Shown here piece by piece: positions 1 to 5,194 of a stretch of 6,916 nucleotides of DNA. This stretch comes from Acetobacteraceae bacterium (GTDB taxonomy: Bacteria > Pseudomonadota > Alphaproteobacteria > Acetobacterales > Acetobacteraceae): contig CANJXD010000315.1 in assembly GCA_947478535.1 (NCBI GenBank), positions 1 through 6,916 of the forward strand, given 5' to 3'. Both the position numbers and the translations under genes were made by a program. Under the pieces are notes generated by a model that saw only the letters and a list, made by a program, of their open reading frames with translations, was not told the origin of the DNA and did no database searches. Every line of letters begins with the position of its first letter. Position 1 is the stretch's first letter.

Positions 1-129
1 AACGTCGCCATCTCCCAGATGGACAAGATCACCCAGCAGAACTCCGCGCTGGTGGAGGAAGCCGCGGCCGCCGCCAAGTCCATGGAGGAACAGACCGACG
101 CGCTGTCGCAGATGGTGGCGGCCTTCGTG
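1..129 (+). repeat. Direct repeat copy A (perfect, shared by two MCP genes)
   Basis: Bases 1-129 are identical, base for base, to 2371-2499. Both encode the same part of the second methylation helix. Identity stops abruptly at base 130 (T versus C), and after that the two genes diverge quickly through the linker. The repeat is cut by the window edge, so its true length is at least 129 bp. Absence of even synonymous changes points to recent duplication or gene conversion. Confidence 0.97.
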
Positions 130-270
130 TTGGAGGAAGGACAGGCCGCGGCCGCTCCGAAAGCGACGGTGAAGCCTGGCGCTCGCAAGGCTGCCGCCAC
201 CGCTCATCCGGCGCGGCGCGGCCGTCCGAAGACCGCCGTCACCACCGATGAGGATTGGAAGGAATTCTAA
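1..270 (+). CDS. Methyl-accepting chemotaxis protein, C-terminal end only (5' end outside window)
   Basis: The reading frame is open from base 1 and ends at TAA 268-270, giving the last 89 residues of an MCP. The first ~43 residues are the descending helix of the signalling coiled coil ([20 protein letters not shown]), which matches the second methylation helix of Tsr-type receptors. They include the paired Glu (LVEEA) that corresponds to the Tsr E493 region. After about residue 44 the helix gives way to a low-complexity Ala/Pro/Lys/Arg linker of ~40 residues, ending in D-W-K-E-F. This is an xWxxF tether of the kind that recruits CheR and CheB in enteric receptors. The sensor domain, any membrane segments and the start lie upstream. 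The gene is co-oriented with a second MCP and cheR-cheD-cheB, so it is probably part of the same cluster. Its first 129 bp are identical to the homologous part of the downstream receptor gene. Family assignment is very secure; the ligand is unknown. Confidence 0.95.
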   Translation, partial: NVAISQMDKITQQNSALVEEAAAAAKSMEEQTDALSQMVAAFVLEEGQAAAAPKATVKPGARKAAATAHPARRGRPKTAVTTDEDWKEF

Positions 271-276
271 GACCTC

Positions 277-319
277 ATTGGACGTGCCCCGGTGCCTGCG
301 GGCGCCGGTGCAATCCAAT
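277..319 (+). other. Imperfect stem-loop in the gap between the two MCP genes
   Basis: The 144-bp gap 271-414 contains a 43-nt imperfect inverted repeat. ATTGGA (277-282) pairs with TCCAAT (314-319), TGC (285-287) with GCA (310-312), CCGG (289-292) with CCGG (305-308), and GCC (294-296) with GGC (301-303). That makes 16 Watson-Crick pairs plus one possible G-U pair, closing on a TGCG loop. It starts 6 bases after the upstream stop codon, where a terminator or an mRNA 3'-end stabilising hairpin would sit. No T-run follows (the next bases are TCGACGG), so it is not a textbook intrinsic terminator. The rest of the gap shows a 13-nt palindrome at 360-372 and the ribosome binding site at 404-408. 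I saw no convincing sigma-70, sigma-54 or sigma-28 promoter there. Confidence 0.55.
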
Positions 320-403
320 TCGACGGTCGGAGCACGCTGATCCTCCGCACCGCCTGCTACGGGTTCAACCCGGGCTTCCCTGGACCAGCAAAACGCACCA
401 GTC

Positions 404-408
404 GGAGA
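404..408 (+). promoter_or_regulatory. Ribosome binding site deciding the start of the second MCP
   Basis: GGAGA at 404-408 lies 6 bases before ATG 415. The frame is open further upstream to a GTG at 292, but that stretch has no receptor-like sequence and no comparable ribosome binding site. ATG 421 (codon 3 of the chosen frame) is also possible, but its spacing is poorer. Confidence 0.7.
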
Positions 409-414
409 CTGACC

Positions 415-2655
415 ATGTTCATGAGCCGCGTCGCTAGGGCTTTTCAGCCAGGCACTACGTCGGATCGCCGTTCCGGCACCGATCGCCGCGCCTCCGTGCG
501 CGATATGCAGGCCGCGATGGCGGCGCTGGAACGCAGCCAGGCGATGGTGACGCTGGGCACGGACGGCGCCATCGTCAGCGCCAATGCCCGCTTCGCCGCA
601 CTGGTCGGGGCGGCGCCGGAATCGATCGAGGGCCAGCCCTATGCGGGCCTTCTGACCGAGGCCGAGCGCACTGGCAATGCCTGGCGCGACCTGCGGGATG
701 GGCTGGGCCGGGCCGAGGCGCCGACGGTGCGCCTGCATCATCGTGGCGCCGAAGGGCGAGAGATGCTGCTTGAACTCGTCTGCACCACGGTTCCCGCCGA
801 GGAAGGTCGGCCGGCCCGTGTGCTTGCGGTGGTCACGGATGCGACGGCGCGCGCTGCGAAGGACGCGGCTGCCCAGACGATCTCCCAGGCGCTGGAACGT
901 GTCTCCGTCGCCGTGATGATGGTGGACCGCGACTTCATCGTCACCCATGTGAACGAGACGACTAAGGCGCTGCTGAAGCGCTATGAGAACGACTTCCGCA
1001 AGCTATGGCCGGACTTCGTGCCGGAGCGGATGATCGGCATGTGCATCGACACCTTCCACAAGGATCCGCGCCATCAGCGCCGCATGATGGCGGACCCCTC
1101 GCGCCTGCCGCACCGCACCGATATCAGCGTCGGCCAGGTGAAGTTCGCGCTCAACGTGAATGCCAGCTACGACGCGCAGGGCACCTACAACGGCAACATC
1201 CTCGAATGGATGGAGGTGACGGAACTGCGCACCCAGCAAGGCCAGCTCGCCGCCATCGACAAGTCTCAGGCGGTGATCGAGTTCGACCTGGAAGGGCGCG
1301 TTTTGAGTGCCAACGGCAACTTTCTCAAGACGCTGGGCTACACGATCGAGGAAATCCGCGGCCAGCACCATTCGCTGTTCGTCGATCCCGTCTATCGCGC
1401 TACGCCGGAATACCGCGCCTTCTGGGAGAAGTTGGGCCGCGGTGAGTACGATGATGGCCAGTACAAGCGTATCGGCAAGGGCGGCAAGGATGTCTGGATC
1501 CAGGCCAGCTACAACCCGATCCTGGATCAGAACGGCCGCGCCTTCCGCGTGGTGAAGTATGCCACCGATGTCACCGCGCAGGTGATGGCTGCACAGGCGC
1601 TGCGCGCCGCGGTGGCGGAGACGCAGGCCATCGTCGTGGCGGCGCAGGCGAATGACCTGTCGGGGCGCATCGACCTGACTGGCAAGACCGGCGAGATCGG
1701 CGATCTCTGCGCTGGCGTGAACGGGATGCTGGAGACGATGTCCGCCGTCGTCTCGGCGATCACGGAAAGCTGCGGCACCATCGCCACCGCGTCGCGCGAG
1801 ATCGCGATGGGTAACACGGACCTGTCCCAGCGCACCGAGGAACAGGCGTCCAGCCTGGAGGAAACCTCCGCGAGCCTGGAGGAGTTGACCGGGACGGTGA
1901 AGCAGAACGCCGACAACGCGATGCAGGCGAACAAACTGGCGGCCTCCGCCAGCGAGATCGCGACGCGCGGCGGGATGGTGGTGTCCGAAGTGGTCCGCAC
2001 CATGGATGGCATCACGCAGTCCAGCCGGAAGATCAGCGACATCATCGGCGTGATCGATGAGATCGCCTTCCAGACCAACATCCTGGCGCTGAACGCGGCG
2101 GTGGAAGCGGCCCGCGCTGGTGATCAGGGCCGCGGCTTCGCGGTGGTGGCGGCGGAAGTGCGGAGCTTGGCGCAGCGCAGCGCGAATGCGGCGAAGGAGA
2201 TCAAGGCGCTGATTTCCGACAGCGTGCAGAAGGTGGATAGCGGCAGCAAGCTCGTCAGATCCGCCGGCCAGACGATGGATGAGATCGTCCAGTCAGTGAA
2301 GCGCGTGACGGACATCATGGCGGAGATTTCCGCGGCCTCGCAGGAACAGAGCACGGGCATCGAGCAGGTGAACGTCGCCATCTCCCAGATGGACAAGATC
2401 ACCCAGCAGAACTCCGCGCTGGTGGAGGAAGCCGCGGCCGCCGCCAAGTCCATGGAGGAACAGACCGACGCGCTGTCGCAGATGGTGGCGGCCTTCGTGC
2501 TCGACGATGGGCATGTCGCCGCGCCTGTCCCGAAGGTGGCGGCGAAGCCCGTCGCCCGCAAGCCGCAACCCGCGGCACCTGCCCGCAAGCCCGTCCTCGC
2601 TTCGGGTCGCGTCAAGGTGCGCGCCGATGCGGATGACGAGTGGAAGGAGTTCTGA
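415..2655 (+). CDS. Soluble triple-PAS methyl-accepting chemotaxis protein, Aer2-like heme PAS predicted
   Basis: This 746-residue receptor has no hydrophobic membrane segment or signal peptide, so it should be cytoplasmic. Domains by reading: an N-terminal DRRSGTDRR segment (17-25); PAS1 about 35-145; PAS2 about 160-275; PAS3 about 283-389; a single HAMP-like linker about 400-455; a Tsr-type signalling coiled coil about 460-700 with its tip around 549-582 ([30 protein letters not shown]); an Ala/Pro/Lys linker 700-741; and the terminal E-W-K-E-F (742-746). PAS2 contains [12 protein letters not shown] and LEWMEVTE. From memory these match the Aer2 heme-PAS motifs, with H215 in the place of ligand H234, H233 for H251 and W265 for W283. 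Oxygen or another heme gas ligand is therefore the likely cue (inference). Adaptation sites aligned to Tsr are E476, E483, E490 and E672, all encoded as Glu. cheR starts 3 bases after the stop. P. aeruginosa Aer2 has HAMP domains on both sides of its PAS; this protein has PAS domains there instead. Confidence 0.93.
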   Translation: MFMSRVARAFQPGTTSDRRSGTDRRASVRDMQAAMAALERSQAMVTLGTDGAIVSANARFAALVGAAPESIEGQPYAGLLTEAERTGNAWRDLRDGLGRAEAPTVRLHHRGAEGREMLLELVCTTVPAEEGRPARVLAVVTDATARAAKDAAAQTISQALERVSVAVMMVDRDFIVTHVNETTKALLKRYENDFRKLWPDFVPERMIGMCIDTFHKDPRHQRRMMADPSRLPHRTDISVGQVKFALNVNASYDAQGTYNGNILEWMEVTELRTQQGQLAAIDKSQAVIEFDLEGRVLSANGNFLKTLGYTIEEIRGQHHSLFVDPVYRATPEYRAFWEKLGRGEYDDGQYKRIGKGGKDVWIQASYNPILDQNGRAFRVVKYATDVTAQVMAAQALRAAVAETQAIVVAAQANDLSGRIDLTGKTGEIGDLCAGVNGMLETMSAVVSAITESCGTIATASREIAMGNTDLSQRTEEQASSLEETSASLEELTGTVKQNADNAMQANKLAASASEIATRGGMVVSEVVRTMDGITQSSRKISDIIGVIDEIAFQTNILALNAAVEAARAGDQGRGFAVVAAEVRSLAQRSANAAKEIKALISDSVQKVDSGSKLVRSAGQTMDEIVQSVKRVTDIMAEISAASQEQSTGIEQVNVAISQMDKITQQNSALVEEAAAAAKSMEEQTDALSQMVAAFVLDDGHVAAPVPKVAAKPVARKPQPAAPARKPVLASGRVKVRADADDEWKEF
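2371..2499 (+). repeat. Direct repeat copy B (perfect, shared by two MCP genes)
   Basis: This copy is identical to bases 1-129 and lies in the same reading frame within the second MCP. The next base differs, and the following codons (VLDDGH here, VLEEGQ upstream) mark an abrupt loss of similarity. The copies are in direct orientation and 2370 bp apart, so recombination between them would join the upstream receptor to the tail of this one and delete the sensor part of the second receptor. Confidence 0.97.
2644..2649 (+). promoter_or_regulatory. Ribosome binding site of cheR inside the MCP tail codons
   Basis: AAGGAG at 2644-2649 lies 9 bases before ATG 2659. The same six bases are the K744-E745 codons of the receptor's terminal W-K-E-F tail. 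The upstream receptor uses AAGGAA for the same two residues, so the perfect match is specific to the copy that precedes cheR. Confidence 0.8.
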
Positions 2656-2658
2656 TCC

Positions 2659-3498
2659 ATGTCCGCCGCCGCAGCCAGCATGGGCCCGCTCGGCGAGGTT
2701 CCGCTGACCGATGAGGATTTCGCCGCCATCGTGGTGATGGTTCGCGAAGCCTCGGGGATCGTGCTCGGGGCCTCGAAGCGAGACCTGGTCTATGGGCGCC
2801 TGCGGCGGCGGCTGCGGATGCTCCGCCTCGACAGTTTCACGGCCTATCGGCATATTCTCGACGGTCCGGAAGGGCAGGCGGAGCGGGTCAGGATGATCAA
2901 TGCGATCACCACCAACCTGACCGGCTTCTTCCGGGAGGGGCACCACTTCGACACGCTGGGCCAGGATGTGCTTCCGGCGCTGCCACGCAACGACCGGCGG
3001 CTGCGCATCTGGTCCGCAGGCTGTTCCTCGGGTGAGGAGCCATACTCCATCGCGATGACGCTGCGGCGCGCCATGCCGGACCTCGCGCAGTGGGATGCGA
3101 AGATCCTTGCCACCGAGATCGACACCGACATGGTGGCGCACGGCAAGGTGGGGCGATACACGGCGGACAAGGCTGCGGCGATCCCGAAGGAGTATCGGCG
3201 CGATGTGATGCGCCTGCCGGATGCGATGGTGGAAATGTCCGCGGAGTTGCGGGCGATGATTGCCTTCAAGCAGCTCAACCTGCTGGACGATTGGCCCATG
3301 GGTGGGCCATTCGATGCGATCTTTTGCCGCAATGTCGTCATCTACTTCGACAAGCCGACGCAGCGCGTGTTGTTCGATCGCTTCGCGGAGATGCTGAAGC
3401 CTGATGGGTATCTGTTCGTCGGGCATTCGGAGACGTTGTATCGGGTGAGTGAGCGGTTCACCCATCTCGGTCGTACGGTTTATCGCAGGGTGCGATGA
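2659..3498 (+). CDS. cheR: Chemotaxis protein methyltransferase CheR
   Basis: CheR transfers methyl groups from S-adenosylmethionine to receptor glutamates, the slow arm of chemosensory adaptation. The 279-residue protein has the usual length and order: an N-terminal helical domain (about 17-80) with a very basic helix (GRLRRRLRMLRL, 46-57) expected to contact the receptor helices; TTNLTGFFRE (84-93), with R92 in the place of Salmonella R98; the SAM-binding loop SAGCSSGEEPYS (119-130); ATEIDTDM (151-158); and FCRNVVIYFD (222-231). The region about 165-200 corresponds to the beta-subdomain that grips C-terminal pentapeptides in pentapeptide-dependent CheR proteins. Two receptors with W-K-E-F tails lie directly upstream, so a tethered partnership is likely, though I cannot confirm the binding residues. 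The start is set by AAGGAG nine bases upstream. Only 3 bases separate the gene from the MCP, and its stop overlaps cheD as ATGA. Confidence 0.97.
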   Translation: MSAAAASMGPLGEVPLTDEDFAAIVVMVREASGIVLGASKRDLVYGRLRRRLRMLRLDSFTAYRHILDGPEGQAERVRMINAITTNLTGFFREGHHFDTLGQDVLPALPRNDRRLRIWSAGCSSGEEPYSIAMTLRRAMPDLAQWDAKILATEIDTDMVAHGKVGRYTADKAAAIPKEYRRDVMRLPDAMVEMSAELRAMIAFKQLNLLDDWPMGGPFDAIFCRNVVIYFDKPTQRVLFDRFAEMLKPDGYLFVGHSETLYRVSERFTHLGRTVYRRVR

Positions 3499-4130
3499 CC
3501 GGCCTGCGGGACGCGCCGCGCAGCCTGGCCCAGCCGATCGTGGGTGCCGTGCATGTGCGCGCGATGGTGGATGGACCGTTCCGCGGCTGCCAGGCGGTGA
3601 AGATCGGGCCCGGTGAGTTCACCGTCAGCTCCGATCCGGAGGAGGCGGTGCTGACCGTGCTCGGCTCCTGCGTCGCGGCCTGCATCCGCGATCCCGTGGT
3701 GAAGGTCGGCGGCATGAACCACTTCATGCTGCCGGGAAAGGGTGCTGCGCAGTGGGGCACGGATTCCGCCAGCCTGCGCTACGGCACGTTCGCGATGGAG
3801 CGCTTGGTGAATGAGTTGCTGAAGCGCGGGGCGATGCGGTCCCGCCTTGAGGTGAAGCTGTTCGGTGGTGCCGTTGTCGGATCGGGCTGTGCCAGCATCG
3901 GTGCACGTAACGCTGCCTTCGCGCAGGACTACCTCCGGGCAGAGGGGATGGTGCCGATGATCACGGACCTCGGGGGCAACCAGGCGCGGCGCGTTGTCTA
4001 TCAGCCCGTCGATGGCCGCGCCTTCGTGCGGGTGCTGCCCGAATTGCAGCAGGACGTGGCGGAGAATGAAGGCCGGCTGCGGCGCCACCTGGCGTTGCGG
4101 CCCATTGCCGGCAGCGTTGAACTGTTCTGA
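3495..4130 (+). CDS. cheD: Chemoreceptor glutamine deamidase CheD
   Basis: CheD hydrolyses specific receptor glutamine side chains to glutamate, tuning receptors and creating methylatable sites. In Bacillus and Thermotoga it also partners CheC, but no cheC is visible here. The 211-residue protein has the catalytic cysteine in LTVLGSCVAACI (C59) and the catalytic histidine in GGMNHFMLP (H76). Their 17-residue spacing equals that of C27 and H44 in Thermotoga CheD. The third triad member, a Thr before the Cys, is probably T54. Further family motifs are YGTFAMERL and VKLFGGA. It is longer than the ~157-residue Thermotoga protein because of an N-terminal extension of about 30 residues and a charged C-terminal tail. 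The start overlaps the cheR stop (ATGA, 3495-3498) behind only a weak AGGG (3487-3490), so translation is probably coupled. The stop overlaps the first base of the cheB ATG. Confidence 0.95.
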   Translation: MTGLRDAPRSLAQPIVGAVHVRAMVDGPFRGCQAVKIGPGEFTVSSDPEEAVLTVLGSCVAACIRDPVVKVGGMNHFMLPGKGAAQWGTDSASLRYGTFAMERLVNELLKRGAMRSRLEVKLFGGAVVGSGCASIGARNAAFAQDYLRAEGMVPMITDLGGNQARRVVYQPVDGRAFVRVLPELQQDVAENEGRLRRHLALRPIAGSVELF

Positions 4131-5194
4131 TGACCAAGATGGGGAAGGCGATGCCGATCAAGGTTCTGGTGGTGGATGACAGTGCGCTGATCCGCCAGTT
4201 GCTGACCGAATTGCTGCAGGCCGACCCCGCGATCGAGGTGGTCGGCACGGCGGCCGATCCGTTGATCGCGCGGGAGAAGATCAAGGCGCTGTCGCCTGAT
4301 GTCATCACGCTCGATATCGAGATGCCGCGCATGGATGGCCTGGCCTTTCTCGAGAGGCTGATGGCGCTGCGGCCGATGCCGGTCGTCGTCGTCTCGACGC
4401 TGACGCAGAAAGGTGCCGAGGCGGCTCTGCGGGCCCTGGAACTCGGCGCGGTGGACTATGTCGGCAAGCCGCTGATCGATATCCGCAACGGCATGGCGGA
4501 ACTCGGGGCGGAACTGGTGGCGAAGGTGAAGGTGGCGGCGTCCGTCCGGCCACGCGCGCGCAGCCTTCCCACGGCGCCCAAGCGGCCGCTGGAGGTGGAC
4601 CCCAGGCTTTCCACCGCGGGGCGTATCGTGGCCGTCGGCGCTTCCACCGGCGGCGTCGAGACCTTGCAGCAATTGCTGATGCCGCTGCCGGCGACGAGCC
4701 CGGCCATCGTCATCACCCAGCACATGCCGGCGGGCTTCACTTCATCCTTCGCGAAGCGGATGGACGCGCAATGCGCCATGACCGTCAGCGAGGCGACGGA
4801 TGGGCGGCGCATCATGCCGGGCCACGTCTATATCGCCCCCGGCGCGCGGCACCTCGAAGTGGTCCGCACCGGCGCGCATTATGCCTGCCGCCTGCATGAT
4901 GGCCCGCCAGTGTCGGGCCACCGTCCTTCGGTCGATGTGCTGTTTCATTCCGTGGCGCGGGCCGCCGGTGCCAATGCCGTCGGCATCATCCTGACGGGCA
5001 TGGGGCGCGATGGCGCGGATGGCCTGCTCGCCATGCGCAAGGCCGGCGCGCGCACGCTGGGGCAGAGCGAGGCAAGTTGCATCGTCTATGGCATGCCGAA
5101 GATGGCGATGCAGGCGGGCGCCGTGGAGGTGGAGTTGCCGGTCGAGCAGCTTTCGCGCGAGATCGTGGAAATGCGCGCGAAGGCTGCTGCCTGA
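4130..5194 (+). CDS. cheB: Response-regulator protein-glutamate methylesterase CheB
   Basis: CheB removes methyl groups from receptor glutamates and is activated by phosphoryl transfer from CheA; many CheBs also deamidate glutamine. The 354-residue protein has two domains. The receiver (about 9-125) has acidic pocket D16/D17, phosphoacceptor D62 (LDIEMPRMDG), T90 and K113 (VGKPL). A linker of about 35 residues follows. The esterase domain (about 163-350) has S172 (GASTGGVE), H198 (TQHMPAGF) and D294 (GMGRDGADG). The Ser-His and His-Asp spacings, 26 and 96, equal those of the enteric S164/H190/D286 triad, so the enzyme looks intact. ATG 4130 overlaps the cheD stop (TGATG), which suggests coupling. 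In-frame ATG 4139 and 4151 (MPIKVLVVDDS) are alternatives, and the last has a purine-rich GGGGAAGG just upstream. The gene ends directly against the stop of the convergent serA. Confidence 0.97.
   Translation: MTKMGKAMPIKVLVVDDSALIRQLLTELLQADPAIEVVGTAADPLIAREKIKALSPDVITLDIEMPRMDGLAFLERLMALRPMPVVVVSTLTQKGAEAALRALELGAVDYVGKPLIDIRNGMAELGAELVAKVKVAASVRPRARSLPTAPKRPLEVDPRLSTAGRIVAVGASTGGVETLQQLLMPLPATSPAIVITQHMPAGFTSSFAKRMDAQCAMTVSEATDGRRIMPGHVYIAPGARHLEVVRTGAHYACRLHDGPPVSGHRPSVDVLFHSVARAAGANAVGIILTGMGRDGADGLLAMRKAGARTLGQSEASCIVYGMPKMAMQAGAVEVELPVEQLSREIVEMRAKAAA
4141..4148 (+). promoter_or_regulatory. Possible internal ribosome binding site for a shorter CheB start
   Basis: GGGGAAGG sits just before the in-frame ATG at 4151. 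Translation from there would give MPIKVLVVDDS, a typical CheB beginning, and a protein seven residues shorter. ATG 4130 has no clear ribosome binding site and would depend on re-initiation after the cheD stop. The sequence alone does not settle which is used. Confidence 0.4.

Noticed and set aside
205..231. RRGRPK in the upstream receptor linker, a match to the AT-hook core
   Set aside because: It lies in a basic low-complexity tether between the signalling helix and the docking tail of a chemoreceptor; a DNA-binding role has no support.
277..319. Calling the inter-receptor stem-loop an intrinsic terminator
   Set aside because: No T-run follows the stem, and the gene set continues on the same strand, so only a neutral stem-loop is annotated.
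356..374. GGGTTCAACCC resembling a tRNA T-arm
   Set aside because: The loop is far too short for a T-loop and no anticodon arm or acceptor stem is found nearby; it is a simple palindrome.
292..414. N-terminal extension of the triple-PAS receptor frame back to a GTG at 292
   Set aside because: The extension has no recognisable domain, includes the non-coding stem-loop and palindrome, and a good GGAGA ribosome binding site serves ATG 415.
2293..3465. Minus-strand open frame of 390 codons opposite the MCP end and cheR
   Set aside because: It is rich in His, Arg, Asp and Gln as expected of the antisense of GC-rich genes, shows no family motif, and lies wholly across two clearly real genes.
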